DNA of 64,000 nt from Sphingobacterium spiritivorum (GCF_016724845.1 NZ_CP068082.1:992001-1056000); one strand, 5' to 3'. Shown: positions 1-9,676, counted from the stretch's first letter. Notes: generated from the letters alone by a model not told the origin. Numbers and translations: made by a program.

Positions 1-1
1 T

Positions 2-1000
2 TTAAGAAGTTATTTTGAAAGGAATAATATTTCTATTAAAATTATTGATTTTGGAACCCAGCAAATTTTTAAATCCAAAAGTACATATACCTGTATTTGT
101 TTTTTAGAAAATACTGGTAGAAACTATATTGAATATCATAAGTCAATAGATAAAGAATTACCAACGAATAGAAATCAATACAGTAGGATTAATTACACAA
201 GTCTTGATGCAAGAAAAGGTTGGAATCTAAATGACAACGAAATTATTTCTAGGATTGAAGCTATAGGAACACCTTTTGGTGAAAGATACAGAACCAGACA
301 CGGTATTGCAACACTAAGAAACGACCTGTATATTTTTAAGCCAGTAAAAGAAGATGATGAATTTTATTATCTTCAAAATGGAAGTTTATATCCTATAGAA
401 AAAGGAATATGCAAAGATATATTAAACTCAAATAAATTGAGTAGGAGTATTGATTTTGAAGCAGTAAAAGAAAAGGTTTTATTTCCTTACAATGATGACG
501 TAAAACCTAAAGCTCTGGAAGAATATGTTTTAAAAAATAGATATCCCAATGCCTATAAATACCTAAAAAAGAAAAAAGATGAATTAGCTAAAAGAGATAA
601 GGGCAAAGGGCAGTATGAAAAATGGTTTGCCTTTGGAAGGACTCAATCTTTAGAAAAAGTTGGGAACAAATTGTTTTTTCCGAAATTTTCAGATAAAATT
701 CCAAATTATTTAATTAGTAATGATGATGATTTATTATTTTACAATGGTCAGGCAATTATTGGGCATTCAGAACATGAAATGCTATTAATTAAAAAAATTT
801 TAGAATCTCGGTTGTTTTGGTATTATATCAAAACAACAAGTAAACCTTATTCATCAGCATATTATTCATTAAACGGAACGTATATCAAAAATTTTGGTAT
901 ACCTGATTTTACTGAAAAAGATATTGACTTTTTAATTAATGAACCTGACCAAAGTAATATTGATTCTTTCTTAGAAGATTATTATAATATCAAATTATAG
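2..1000 (+). CDS. Restriction-modification DNA methylase, C-terminal part (Eco57I/TaqI-like), partial
   Basis: The reading frame is open from base 2 to the stop at 1000, so this is the last 332 residues of a larger protein whose start lies left of the window. Near its beginning it reads like the end of a gamma-type N6-adenine methylase core (IIDFGTQQIFKSKSTYTCI). The remainder resembles a TaqI-like C-terminal specificity domain, with a late segment SSAYYSLNGTYIKNFGIP of the kind that precedes the end of Eco57I-family proteins. The expected role is target recognition and adenine methylation by a type IIG or single-chain RM enzyme. The catalytic NPPY motif would be upstream and is not visible. 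The gene ends in a strong terminator and is probably cargo placed next to the tra operon. Confidence 0.7.
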   Translation, partial: LRSYFERNNISIKIIDFGTQQIFKSKSTYTCICFLENTGRNYIEYHKSIDKELPTNRNQYSRINYTSLDARKGWNLNDNEIISRIEAIGTPFGERYRTRHGIATLRNDLYIFKPVKEDDEFYYLQNGSLYPIEKGICKDILNSNKLSRSIDFEAVKEKVLFPYNDDVKPKALEEYVLKNRYPNAYKYLKKKKDELAKRDKGKGQYEKWFAFGRTQSLEKVGNKLFFPKFSDKIPNYLISNDDDLLFYNGQAIIGHSEHEMLLIKKILESRLFWYYIKTTSKPYSSAYYSLNGTYIKNFGIPDFTEKDIDFLINEPDQSNIDSFLEDYYNIKL

Positions 1001-1031
1001 ATATACAGACTTTAAAATACACTAAAAGTCA

Positions 1032-1065
1032 AACGCCAAGCATTTATTATGCTTGGCGTTTTTTG
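1032..1065 (+). terminator. Rho-independent terminator after the methylase gene
   Basis: A perfect 10-bp stem (AACGCCAAGC / GCTTGGCGTT) with a 9-nt loop is followed by a T run. It separates the methylase from the tra operon. Confidence 0.9.
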
Positions 1066-1210
1066 TATCTAATTAAATATCTAAATGCCATTCACCGCCA
1101 AACAATTCCTTTGACTGCCACATTCTTATACTGCCTTGATTTCTGAAACACTTTTGTTCCGAAAGTCCGCAAGGTGCGGAAAAACGATAACAAATTAATG
1201 TGTTTCAATT

Positions 1211-1516
1211 ATGAAAAAACAAAGAAAAAAAGTTTTGCTGACAGCCGTAGTTATGCTGTCAGGAATTGGTGCGTTTGCGCAGGGAAACGGTACGGCAGGT
1301 ATCAACGAAGCTACCCAAATGGTAACGTCGTATTTCGATCCCGCAACCCAATTAATTTACGCCATCGGTGCCGTCGTAGGACTAATCGGAGGTGTTAAGG
1401 TGTATAATAAATTCAGCTCTGGTGATCCTGACACTTCCAAAACGGCAGCTTCGTGGTTTGGTGCCTGTATCTTCTTGATTGTTGCTGCTACTATTCTACG
1501 TTCCTTCTTCCTTTAA
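1211..1516 (+). CDS. traE: Conjugative transfer protein TraE (DUF4134)
   Basis: A small 101-residue membrane protein and the first gene of the tra operon. It has a positively charged N terminus and a signal-like segment ending in FAQ (about residues 5-23). Two hydrophobic helices follow (about 47-65 and 83-101), separated by the conserved-looking SSGDPDTSKTAASWFGA stretch. This is the pattern of the DUF4134/TraE family, which precedes TraF and TraG in Bacteroidota conjugation operons and occupies the pilin-like (VirB2) position. The ATG at 1211 begins MKKQRKK and is preceded by an AT-rich leader. No other start gives a credible signal segment. Assembly at the inner membrane is inferred from the family. 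Confidence 0.9.
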   Translation: MKKQRKKVLLTAVVMLSGIGAFAQGNGTAGINEATQMVTSYFDPATQLIYAIGAVVGLIGGVKVYNKFSSGDPDTSKTAASWFGACIFLIVAATILRSFFL

Positions 1517-1527
1517 TTCCATGCCTT

Positions 1528-1857
1528 ATGAATTACAATATCAACAAAGGCATTGGCAGAACGGTAGAGTTTAAAGGGCTGAAAGCACAATACTTGTTCA
1601 TTTTTGCGGGTGGTCTGCTCGGTACACTTATCCTCGTGATGATACTGTATATGGCTGGTGTAAGCAATTACGTTTGCCTGTTCGTTGGTGCTGGTGGTGC
1701 TTCGCTCATCATTTGGCAAACCTTTTCGCTGAACCGAAAATATGGAGAACACGGATTGATGAAAGTTGGTGCAAGAAAAAGACATCCACGATACATTATC
1801 TGTCGCAAGCCTGTTCACCGCTATTTAAAATTCACTCCTAAACAAAATGCCGTATGA
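1528..1857 (+). CDS. traF: Conjugative transfer protein TraF (DUF4133)
   Basis: 109 residues from the ATG at 1528, which begins MNYNINKGIGRTVEFKGLK, the usual DUF4133 opening. An upstream in-frame ATG at 1453 would overlap traE and add a cysteine-rich stretch that does not look like coding sequence. Two transmembrane helices (about residues 25-45 and 50-65) give it the size and shape of a VirB3-like inner-membrane component, consistent with its place just before the VirB4-type ATPase. It starts 12 nt after traE, and its stop overlaps the traG start (ATGA), so the genes are probably translationally coupled. Confidence 0.88.
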   Translation: MNYNINKGIGRTVEFKGLKAQYLFIFAGGLLGTLILVMILYMAGVSNYVCLFVGAGGASLIIWQTFSLNRKYGEHGLMKVGARKRHPRYIICRKPVHRYLKFTPKQNAV

Positions 1858-4355
1858 GAAATGTAGCGAAAACCACCACATTAGAAAGTAAATTTCCATT
1901 GTTGGCAGTAGAGAACAATTGCATCCTTTCCAAAGATGCAGACATTACCGTCTGTTTTGAAGTTCGATTGCCAGAACTGTTCACAGTAGCATCAGCAGAA
2001 TACGAAGTCATACATTCAGCTTGGCACAAGGCGATTAAAACCCTTCCAGATTTTACGGTCATCCACAAACAAGACTGGTACATCAAAGAAAGTTATACGC
2101 CTGATTTAGCAACCGAAAATCACAGCTTCTTATCGAAATCCTATCAGCGTCATTTTAATGAGCGACCATTTCTGAACCATTATTGCTACCTGTTTCTGAC
2201 CAAGACAACGAAAAACAGAATGCGAATGCAGAGTAACTTCAGTTCGCTATGCAAAGGTGCCTTGATCCCAAAGGAAATTAACAAGGAAACGATCCATCGT
2301 TTTATGGAAGCGGTTGCTCAGTTTGAACGTATTGTAAATGATAGTGGATTTGTAAGCTTACGAAGATTAAGCGAAGACGACATCATCGGAACAAATGAAA
2401 AACAGGGATTATTGGAACAATATATGACACTTTCACGAGAAGTCGGAACACCGATGCAGGACATTGGCTTGGGAGCTGAGGAAGTACGTGTCGGTAACAA
2501 AAGATTATCCTTACACACGCTTTCCGATACAGACGACCTACCTGCAACAGTATCAGCAGATACACGCTTTGAAAAACTATCTACAGACCGAAGCGATTGC
2601 CGTTTGTCCTTTGCTGCGCCTGTGGGTTTGCTGTTAAGCTGCAACCACATCTACAACCAGTATTTGTTTTTGGATAACAGCGAAGACAACCTACAAAAGT
2701 TCGAAAAGTCTGCAAGGAATATGCACTCGTTGGCAAGATACAGCCGTGCCAACCAGATCAACAAAGAGTGGATTGAAAAGTATTTGAATGAAGCCCACAG
2801 TTTTGGACTGTCTTCGATCAGAGCACATTTCAATATTATGGCATGGTCGGAAGATCCTGCGGAACTGAAACGGCTAAAGAACGATTGCGGTAGTGCATTG
2901 GCATTGATGGAATGCAAACCCCGTCATAACACCACAGACGTAGCCACTTTGTATTGGGCAGGAATGCCCGGCAATGCAGGGGATTTTCCAAGTGAAGAAA
3001 GCTTTTACACCTTTATTGAACCTGCATTATGCTTCTTTGCGGAAGAAACCAACTACCACAATTCACCATCGCCCTTCGGAATAAAAATGGCTGATCGTTT
3101 GACTGGAAAACCCATTCATTTGGATATTTCTGATTTGCCGATGAAACGGGGTATTATCACAAATCGGAACAAATTCATTTTGGGGCCATCGGGTTCGGGT
3201 AAATCATTCTTCACAAACCATATGGTTAGGCAGTATTACGAACAGGGTGCTCACGTATTGCTGGTAGATACGGGGAACTCATATCAAGGTTTATGTGAAT
3301 TGATTAAGGGAAAAACCAAAGGTGAAGACGGTGTTTACTTCACATATACTGAAGATAATCCGATTGCTTTTAATCCTTTCTATACCGATGATGGTGTATT
3401 TGATATTGAGAAGCGTGAAAGTATCAAAACTTTGATACTGACACTTTGGAAACGTGATGATGAACCGCCAACTCGCTCTGAAGAAGTAGCATTGTCTAAT
3501 GCCGTTTCGGGTTACATCGAACACATCAAAACGGATGATTTTTATCCTTCGTTCAATGGTTTCTACGAATATGTAAAAGGTGATTACCGCAAGGTTTTAG
3601 AAGAAAAACAAGTAAGAGAAAAGGATTTTGATATTGCCAATTTCCTAAACGTGTTAGAACCTTATTACAAAGGAGGCGAATACGATTATCTCTTAAACTC
3701 TGACAAACAATTAGACCTGCTTTCCAAACGCTTTATTGTGTTTGAGATTGATGCAATCAAAGACCACAAAGTCCTCTTTCCGATTGTGACCATCATTATT
3801 ATGGAAGTCTTCATCAACAAGATGCGCCGATTGAAGGGTGTCCGCAAGCTGATTTTAATTGAAGAAGCCTGGAAAGCAATTGCCAAAGAAGGTATGGCGG
3901 AATACATAAAATATCTTTTCAAAACGGTTAGAAAGTTCTTTGGAGAAGCCATTGTCGTAACTCAAGAGGTTGACGACATCATTCAATCGCCCATTGTAAA
4001 GGAAAGTATCATCAACAATTCCGATTGCAAGATACTCTTAGACCAGCGCAAGTATATGAATAAGTTTGATGATATACAGGCAATGCTAGGACTTACGGAT
4101 AAAGAGAAAGGACAAGTGCTTTCTATCAATATGAACAACGATGCCAACCGCTTGTACAAAGAGGTTTGGATTGGTTTAGGTGGTACACACTCGGCAGTTT
4201 ACGCCACCGAAGTGAGTTTGGAGGAATATTTAGCCTATACCACGGAAGAAACCGAAAAAATGGAAGTGATGCAACTCGCATCGGAACTCGATGGGAACGT
4301 CGAACTCGCTATCAAGCATATTGCTATGCAAAGACGCGATAATGCAAATCAATAA
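1854..4355 (+). CDS. traG: TraG, VirB4-type conjugation ATPase
   Basis: 833 residues, the normal length for Bacteroidota TraG. It opens with MRNVAKTTTLESKFPLLAVE, typical of the family. The Walker A motif is GPSGSGKS at residues 444-451. The Walker B-like motif is LILIEEAW at about 666-673, followed by a segment with VVTQEVDDI typical of VirB4/TraC ATPases. It should energise assembly of the type IV secretion apparatus at the inner membrane. The gene overlaps traF by 4 nt. No traH-like gene lies between it and traI. The start is fixed by the overlap and by the conserved N terminus. Confidence 0.95.
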   Translation: MRNVAKTTTLESKFPLLAVENNCILSKDADITVCFEVRLPELFTVASAEYEVIHSAWHKAIKTLPDFTVIHKQDWYIKESYTPDLATENHSFLSKSYQRHFNERPFLNHYCYLFLTKTTKNRMRMQSNFSSLCKGALIPKEINKETIHRFMEAVAQFERIVNDSGFVSLRRLSEDDIIGTNEKQGLLEQYMTLSREVGTPMQDIGLGAEEVRVGNKRLSLHTLSDTDDLPATVSADTRFEKLSTDRSDCRLSFAAPVGLLLSCNHIYNQYLFLDNSEDNLQKFEKSARNMHSLARYSRANQINKEWIEKYLNEAHSFGLSSIRAHFNIMAWSEDPAELKRLKNDCGSALALMECKPRHNTTDVATLYWAGMPGNAGDFPSEESFYTFIEPALCFFAEETNYHNSPSPFGIKMADRLTGKPIHLDISDLPMKRGIITNRNKFILGPSGSGKSFFTNHMVRQYYEQGAHVLLVDTGNSYQGLCELIKGKTKGEDGVYFTYTEDNPIAFNPFYTDDGVFDIEKRESIKTLILTLWKRDDEPPTRSEEVALSNAVSGYIEHIKTDDFYPSFNGFYEYVKGDYRKVLEEKQVREKDFDIANFLNVLEPYYKGGEYDYLLNSDKQLDLLSKRFIVFEIDAIKDHKVLFPIVTIIIMEVFINKMRRLKGVRKLILIEEAWKAIAKEGMAEYIKYLFKTVRKFFGEAIVVTQEVDDIIQSPIVKESIINNSDCKILLDQRKYMNKFDDIQAMLGLTDKEKGQVLSINMNNDANRLYKEVWIGLGGTHSAVYATEVSLEEYLAYTTEETEKMEVMQLASELDGNVELAIKHIAMQRRDNANQ

Positions 4356-4382
4356 TTATTAATCATTTAAAATTTTAAAAAA

Positions 4383-5015
4383 ATGAAAAAGATTCTTTTT
4401 ATGGTGTGTACGGCATTGATGCTTGCCGTAGCACCGTCTGCAAAAGCACAATTTGTCGTAACCGATCCAGCAAATCTGGCTTCGGGTATTCTTAATTCTG
4501 CTAATGAAATCGTCCAAACTTCTTCCACGGTAAGTAATGTGGTGAAGAATTTTAAAGAAGTTGAAAAAGTCTATAAGCAAGGGAAAGAGTATTACGACAA
4601 GCTGAAAGCCATCAACAATTTGGTAAAAGATGCTCGTAAAGTACAGCAGACTGTTTTGTTGGCAGGTGATGTTTCTGAAATGTACGTACAGAATTTTAGT
4701 AAAATGATGAACGATCCCAATTTCACTCCACAGGAATTAGTCGCTATCGGCAATGGCTATTCTGCCTTATTAAATGAAAGTACCGAACTGTTGAAAGAAT
4801 TAAAGCAAATCGTAACCTCATCGAGTCTTTCACTGAACGACAAAGAACGCATGGACATCATTGACCGCGTGTATAAAGAAGTAAAAGACTACCATAGTTT
4901 GGTTCGCTATTATACCAACAAGAACATTTCAGTAAGCTACCTGAGAGCGAAAAAGAAAAGCGATGCCAAAAGAGTGCTTGATCTCTATGGAACTTCTAAT
5001 CAAAAATACTGGTAA
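4383..5015 (+). CDS. traI: Conjugative transfer protein TraI (DUF4141)
   Basis: A 210-residue secreted protein. The signal peptide MKKILFMVCTALMLAVAPSA is followed by a cleavage-type KAQ site at about residues 21-23. The mature part is mostly helical and charged (residues 40-180), as in DUF4141/TraI proteins. The family occupies the VirB5-like position just before TraJ and is thought to act in the periplasm or at the cell surface. It sits 27 nt after traG and 2 nt before traJ. The assignment rests on sequence character and on its fixed position in the operon. Confidence 0.88.
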   Translation: MKKILFMVCTALMLAVAPSAKAQFVVTDPANLASGILNSANEIVQTSSTVSNVVKNFKEVEKVYKQGKEYYDKLKAINNLVKDARKVQQTVLLAGDVSEMYVQNFSKMMNDPNFTPQELVAIGNGYSALLNESTELLKELKQIVTSSSLSLNDKERMDIIDRVYKEVKDYHSLVRYYTNKNISVSYLRAKKKSDAKRVLDLYGTSNQKYW

Positions 5016-5017
5016 CA

Positions 5018-6013
5018 ATGGAATGGAATAATCTTCATGAAGTTTTGCGCTCGCTATACGATGATATGATGCCGCTTGCAGGCGACATGGCAGCAGTAGC
5101 AAAAGGTCTGGCAGGATTGGGAGCCTTGTTCTATGTAGCATTAAAGGTTTGGCAGGCGTTAAGCCGTGCCGAGCCTATTGATGTGTTTCCACTCTTACGT
5201 CCGTTCGCTTTAGGACTTTGTATTATGTTTTTTCCAACTATTGTACTGGGAACCATTAATGGGGTGCTAAGTCCTGTAGTTACGGGAACACATAATATCC
5301 TCGAAGACCAGGTGCTTGATTTGAATAAACTTCAACAACAGAAAGACCAATTGGAATATGAGGCAATGGTTCGAAATCCTGAAACCGCCTTTATGGTATC
5401 CGATGAGGAATTTGATAAAAAATTGGAAGAATTAGGTTGGTCGCCCTCCGACATTGGAACAATGGCAGGAATGTATATGGACAAAGGTGCCTATCAAATC
5501 GAAAAAGCTATAAAAGACTGGTTCCGCAATCTATTGGAAATACTCTTTCAGGCAGCGGCATTGGTCATTGATACCATACGTACTTTTTTTCTGATCGTAC
5601 TTTCCATACTCGGGCCAATTGCTTTTGCTATATCCGTCTGGGATGGTTTTCAATCCACCCTTACCCAATGGCTTACAAGGTACGTTAGTGTTTACCTCTG
5701 GCTTCCTGTTTCGGATTTATTCAGCTCTATGTTAGCAAGGATACAATCGCTGATATTGGAAAAAGACATTGAGATGTTATCCGACCCAAATTACATCCCT
5801 GATACCTCAAATACGGTGTACATCATTTTTATGATTATCGGTATTGTGGGATACTTTACCATACCAACGGTAACGGGATGGATTATTCAGGCAGGTGGCG
5901 CAGGAAACTTTACTCGAAATGTAAACTCAACGGCTATAAAAGCTGGAAACATTGCCGGAGCTGGTGCAGGTTCAACTGTTGGGAATATCGGTGGAAAATT
6001 AATGGGAAAATAA
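5018..6013 (+). CDS. traJ: Conjugative transfer protein TraJ, VirB6-like polytopic membrane protein
   Basis: 331 residues with at least five hydrophobic segments (about 30-50, 60-85, 170-205, 215-235, 265-290) and a glycine/alanine-rich tail. The opening MEWNNLHEVLRSLYDDMMPL and the central WDGFQSTLTQWLTRYVSVYL resemble the TraJ family, which fills the VirB6 channel role in Bacteroidota conjugation systems. The gene starts 2 nt after the traI stop, so coupling is likely. Confidence 0.92.
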   Translation: MEWNNLHEVLRSLYDDMMPLAGDMAAVAKGLAGLGALFYVALKVWQALSRAEPIDVFPLLRPFALGLCIMFFPTIVLGTINGVLSPVVTGTHNILEDQVLDLNKLQQQKDQLEYEAMVRNPETAFMVSDEEFDKKLEELGWSPSDIGTMAGMYMDKGAYQIEKAIKDWFRNLLEILFQAAALVIDTIRTFFLIVLSILGPIAFAISVWDGFQSTLTQWLTRYVSVYLWLPVSDLFSSMLARIQSLILEKDIEMLSDPNYIPDTSNTVYIIFMIIGIVGYFTIPTVTGWIIQAGGAGNFTRNVNSTAIKAGNIAGAGAGSTVGNIGGKLMGK

Positions 6014-6033
6014 ACAATCAAATCATTTAAAAA

Positions 6034-6657
6034 ATGGAATTTAAAACGCTAAGAAATATCGAAAATAGCTTTAAGCAGATAAGATTATATGCCATTGCAT
6101 TTGCGGTTCTCTGCATCAGCGTGGTGGGATATGCCGTGTGGCAGTCCTACCGCTTTGCCGAAGAACAACGCCAAAAAGTATATGTATTGGATAACGGCAA
6201 ATCATTGATGTTGGCTTTATCGCAAGATGCCGGTATCAACCGACCGGTTGAAGCAAGAGAACACGTTCGTCGTTTTCACGAACTGTTCTTTACGCTTGCC
6301 CCGGACAAAAATGCTATTGAAAGCAATATGAAACGGGCGTTTCACCTCGCCGACAAAAGTGCATTTGATTACTACAAAGACCTTTCGGAAAAGGGCTATT
6401 ACAACCGCATCATATCGGGTAATGTGCAACAGCGCATCGAGGTGGACAGTGTAATCTGCAATTTTGATAGCCATCCGTATTCAGTACGAACCTATGCCAA
6501 ACAGTTTATCATACGGTCAAGCAATGTAACCCGCCGTAACCTGATTACATCCTGTTATCTCGTTAATTCTGTTCGGTCAGACAATAATCCACAAGGATTC
6601 AATATTGAAAAATTTGCCGTCGTGGAAAACAAAGACATCGAAGTTATAGAACGCTAA
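6034..6657 (+). CDS. traK: Conjugative transfer protein TraK, VirB8-like
   Basis: 207 residues with a short cytoplasmic N terminus, one transmembrane helix (about 17-35) and a periplasmic domain. The N-terminal MEFKTLRNIENSFKQIRLYA and the central HVRRFHELFFTLAPD are typical of TraK. The single-pass layout with an NTF2-like periplasmic domain matches the VirB8 role of scaffolding the core complex. It lies between traJ and a small unknown gene, in the usual order. Confidence 0.92.
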   Translation: MEFKTLRNIENSFKQIRLYAIAFAVLCISVVGYAVWQSYRFAEEQRQKVYVLDNGKSLMLALSQDAGINRPVEAREHVRRFHELFFTLAPDKNAIESNMKRAFHLADKSAFDYYKDLSEKGYYNRIISGNVQQRIEVDSVICNFDSHPYSVRTYAKQFIIRSSNVTRRNLITSCYLVNSVRSDNNPQGFNIEKFAVVENKDIEVIER

Positions 6658-6668
6658 ATACAGAAATA

Positions 6669-7103
6669 ATGAAACACTTACTTGATTTAGACACATTCGC
6701 CAAAACGTTAACGGATAAAGGGTATGACGGTTATTTCCAAACAGAAGCGTCTTATGCCGGCAAGCTCAAAGATAGCATCAGCAGATTTTTGGAGGCTTGT
6801 AATAACGGAACTGACAAACCGATGTTGCCTAACATCATGATGCTGAAAACCTATCTGGAATGGAATGCCTATGATAGGCCAAAGGTTGAATGCAATATGT
6901 GGGTAAAGTATGAAAACGGTCTATTCGATGTACAGAAAATGAATATTGAAAGAATAGATCAGTACGGGCAACTATTGAAACAATCAAAATTAACAGATCT
7001 ATCTGCCAATTCGGTTCCAACGAAAAAAGAAGCCATAGTACAAGTGTCCGAAAAGCCCAAAGAGCAGTTATCTAACCAAAACAGGCGGTTCAGAATGCGA
7101 TAA
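6669..7103 (+). CDS. Small soluble protein of unknown function between traK and traL
   Basis: 144 residues with no signal peptide or membrane helix. The first 100 residues look folded (MKHLLDLDTFAKTLTDKGYD onward, with WNAYDRPKVECNMWVKYENG). The last 40 are polar and basic, ending NRRFRMR. I do not recognise the family. Its place inside the operon, 11 nt after traK and 17 nt before traL, indicates expression with the transfer apparatus. It may be an accessory or regulatory cytoplasmic protein of the Tra system, but this is inferred from position only. Confidence 0.75.
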   Translation: MKHLLDLDTFAKTLTDKGYDGYFQTEASYAGKLKDSISRFLEACNNGTDKPMLPNIMMLKTYLEWNAYDRPKVECNMWVKYENGLFDVQKMNIERIDQYGQLLKQSKLTDLSANSVPTKKEAIVQVSEKPKEQLSNQNRRFRMR

Positions 7104-7120
7104 CCGATAATCATTAAGGT

Positions 7121-7405
7121 ATGAAAAAATTAAGAGCAACTATAGACCGATACTTTGATCAATTGGACAAGTGTTGGCAGGCATTGCCTTTACGCAAACA
7201 ACACCAATATATGCTGTACTTCTTTGTGGGCTACCTACTGCTTACAGTAGTTGTCATCGGTAAAGTCATATACGATACAGGAGCATCTGAAAACGATATG
7301 CACATCAAGCATATCGAAAACCCTGTCCTTAAAAATAAAACGCCTGCAAAGTTGCAGGATAGTATATCAACAATTCTAAAAAATCAGATTTATGAACGAA
7401 AATGA
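7121..7405 (+). CDS. traL: Conjugative transfer protein TraL (DUF3989)
   Basis: 94 residues. A basic N terminus (MKKLRATIDRYFDQLDKCWQ) is followed by a single hydrophobic helix at about residues 32-51 and a short polar C terminus. Size, topology and place between traK and traM fit the TraL/DUF3989 family of small inner-membrane proteins. Its last codons overlap the start of traM by 14 nt. Confidence 0.82.
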   Translation: MKKLRATIDRYFDQLDKCWQALPLRKQHQYMLYFFVGYLLLTVVVIGKVIYDTGASENDMHIKHIENPVLKNKTPAKLQDSISTILKNQIYERK

Positions 7406-8738
7406 AAACAAAAAATCGGTTGTTCGGATAACTGAGGGAAGTCCGAAAGAAACCGCTGATGTGTTGCAAAATGACACACAGACTAATAAAGAAAAGCTAA
7501 AAAAGCCTTTAATATTCGGTTTAATGGCGATGGTTTTTGCAGGTTGCATGTACCTCATCTTTAAACCGTTCGAAGACAAAAAAGAGCTGGAAAACATTGG
7601 GTTGAATGATGCTGTTCCTCAAGCTACCGGAGCAGGAATGCCCGACGACAAAGGGAAAGCTTACGAACTGGAAATGCTAGAACAAAAAGATCAAGAAAAA
7701 CGCAATGCGCTGACAACGCTATCCGATTATTGGAGTGAGGATAATTCTTCCGCAAACAGCGAGGTTGCTTTTGAAGAGGAAAATGAAGAAAATAGTTTTG
7801 GCGGTAACGATAATTCGAGACGCTTTGGCAACTCCAATTTAAACAGTTATCGAAATTCACAAAATGCTTTGGGTTCATTTTATAGCAACGATAATTCGGA
7901 AACAATGGAATTACGCAGACAGCTGGATGAACTGAAAGAACAATTAGCCGACCGAGATATTCCAAAACCAACTACAGTGGACGACCAACTCGCCTTAATG
8001 GAAAAATCTTATCAAATGGCAGCTAAATATCTTCCGCAAAATACAGGTTCTGGAACTAATTTTCCAGTCAATGGTAATGCTCCCGTAGCTACAACAGTCA
8101 GCCAAACCAACCAAAAGGAACATTTTGTATCGTTCACTTCCGCAAGAAAAAACACTGTATCGGCGCTATATCGTGAGCCTACCGACAGTGCGTTTACAGC
8201 CGATTGGAGCCAAACCAAAAACCGTGGGTTTTACACGGCTGGTGCTACAGAACAAGTGGTACAACCCAAAAACAGCATCAAAGCTAGCGTACACGAAACG
8301 CAAACAATTGTTGGCGAAGCTGGTGTGCGTTTACGATTGATGGAAGCAGCCCAAACACCACAGCGTACCATACCGAAAGGAACAATAGTAATAGCCAACG
8401 GTAAGTTTGAAGGTGGACGATTGCAGTTGAAAATCACTTCGGTAGAATTGGAGGGTAATATCATTCCAGTAGATATAACCATCTACGATCTGGACGGGCA
8501 AAAAGGGCTAAACGTACCGTATTCACCTGAAATGAATGCGCTTACCGAAATGGCAGGCAATATGAGCCAGTCTTCGGGAAGCAGTATTATGATGACGCAA
8601 TCTGCCGGACAACAAGTTGCAGCAGACCTCAGCCGTGGTGTAGTACAGGGTATTTCGGGTTATTTCGCTAAAAAAGTTCGTACACCAAAAGTAACCCTAA
8701 AAGCAGGACATCAGGTATTCTTGGTATCTAAAAAATAA
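7392..8738 (+). CDS. traM: Conjugative transfer protein TraM, VirB10-like
   Basis: 448 residues. A cytoplasmic N terminus is followed by one transmembrane helix (about 37-53) and a long acidic, Asn/Ser-rich linker (about 75-200). The conserved C-terminal periplasmic domain (about 255-448) contains RLRLMEAAQTPQRTIPKGT and ends near KAGHQVFLVSKK. This is the architecture of the Bacteroidota TraM family, the VirB10 equivalent that spans the envelope. It overlaps traL by 14 nt and shares its stop region with a possible early traN start. Confidence 0.93.
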   Translation: MNENENKKSVVRITEGSPKETADVLQNDTQTNKEKLKKPLIFGLMAMVFAGCMYLIFKPFEDKKELENIGLNDAVPQATGAGMPDDKGKAYELEMLEQKDQEKRNALTTLSDYWSEDNSSANSEVAFEEENEENSFGGNDNSRRFGNSNLNSYRNSQNALGSFYSNDNSETMELRRQLDELKEQLADRDIPKPTTVDDQLALMEKSYQMAAKYLPQNTGSGTNFPVNGNAPVATTVSQTNQKEHFVSFTSARKNTVSALYREPTDSAFTADWSQTKNRGFYTAGATEQVVQPKNSIKASVHETQTIVGEAGVRLRLMEAAQTPQRTIPKGTIVIANGKFEGGRLQLKITSVELEGNIIPVDITIYDLDGQKGLNVPYSPEMNALTEMAGNMSQSSGSSIMMTQSAGQQVAADLSRGVVQGISGYFAKKVRTPKVTLKAGHQVFLVSKK

Positions 8739-8761
8739 TGTTGAACTCAAATATTAAAACA

Positions 8762-9655
8762 ATGAATAATCTTTTAAAATCAATTTGTGCATTTGCCTTA
8801 ACGATGGGCTTTGCTATAAGCTCTTTTGCACAGGACAGCATCAGAATACCACTTGCATTGGGCAAGATTGAACCTTACAAAATGGAAGTAACCTACGATA
8901 AAACTTCTCATTTGATTTTCCCAACCGCCATTCGTTACGTGGATTTAGGCAGTGAATACCTGATTGCTGGTAAAGCCGAAGATGCTGAAAATGTATTGCG
9001 TATAAAAGCTTCGGTAAAGGACTTTGAACAGGAAACCAACTTTTCTGTAATTACCAACGACGGGCGTTTTTACAACTTCAATGTGTATTACAGTTCGTAT
9101 CCCGAAGCAATGAGCTATGACTTGCAGACCATGCAAAAAGCAGTAGATAGAGCCAATGGTAACGATGTTCTTTTTGAAGAATTGGGTCACAACTCTCCTT
9201 CGCTGGCAGGTTTATTATTGGAAACCATTTACAAAAAAGACAAACGTATCGTAAAACATATCGGTGCCAAAAGTTTCGGTATTCAGTTTATTCTGAAAGG
9301 CATTTACATCCACAGCGGAAAATACTATTTCCATACCGAATTACGCAACAGTACCAATGTACCTTTCGGGATTGATTTTATCAATTTCAAAGTGGTGGAT
9401 AAAAAAGTCGCCAAGCGAACCGTGGTACAGGAACATCCATTAACGCCCTTACGAACATACAAACCATTGAATGAAATTATTGGGAAAACTACCGAACAAA
9501 ACGTGTTCCTGTTAGACCAGTTTACCATTGCCGACGACAAGGTGTTGTTGATTGAAATCTACGAGAAAAACGGAGGCAGACATCAAACCTTGCAGGTCGA
9601 AAATTCCGACTTAATCCAAGCTCGTTTGATTAACGATATGCACCTAAAATTTTAA
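8762..9655 (+). CDS. traN: Conjugative transfer protein TraN (DUF4138), VirB9-like
   Basis: 297 residues from the ATG at 8762, which directly begins the signal peptide MNNLLKSICAFALTMGFAIS with a SFAQ cleavage region. An in-frame ATG at 8738 overlaps the traM stop and would add eight residues (MLNSNIKT) ahead of the signal; it cannot be excluded. The mature protein is beta-rich, with KMEVTYDKTSHLIFPTAIRY near its start, a hallmark of DUF4138/TraN. It fills the VirB9 role as a periplasmic and outer-membrane core subunit. Confidence 0.9.
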   Translation: MNNLLKSICAFALTMGFAISSFAQDSIRIPLALGKIEPYKMEVTYDKTSHLIFPTAIRYVDLGSEYLIAGKAEDAENVLRIKASVKDFEQETNFSVITNDGRFYNFNVYYSSYPEAMSYDLQTMQKAVDRANGNDVLFEELGHNSPSLAGLLLETIYKKDKRIVKHIGAKSFGIQFILKGIYIHSGKYYFHTELRNSTNVPFGIDFINFKVVDKKVAKRTVVQEHPLTPLRTYKPLNEIIGKTTEQNVFLLDQFTIADDKVLLIEIYEKNGGRHQTLQVENSDLIQARLINDMHLKF

Positions 9656-9676
9656 TAACTTTTTAAAGTAATCAGA

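Noticed and set aside
8738..8761. ATG at 8738 as traN start
   Set aside because: It overlaps the traM stop and adds polar residues before a complete signal peptide; kept only as an alternative.
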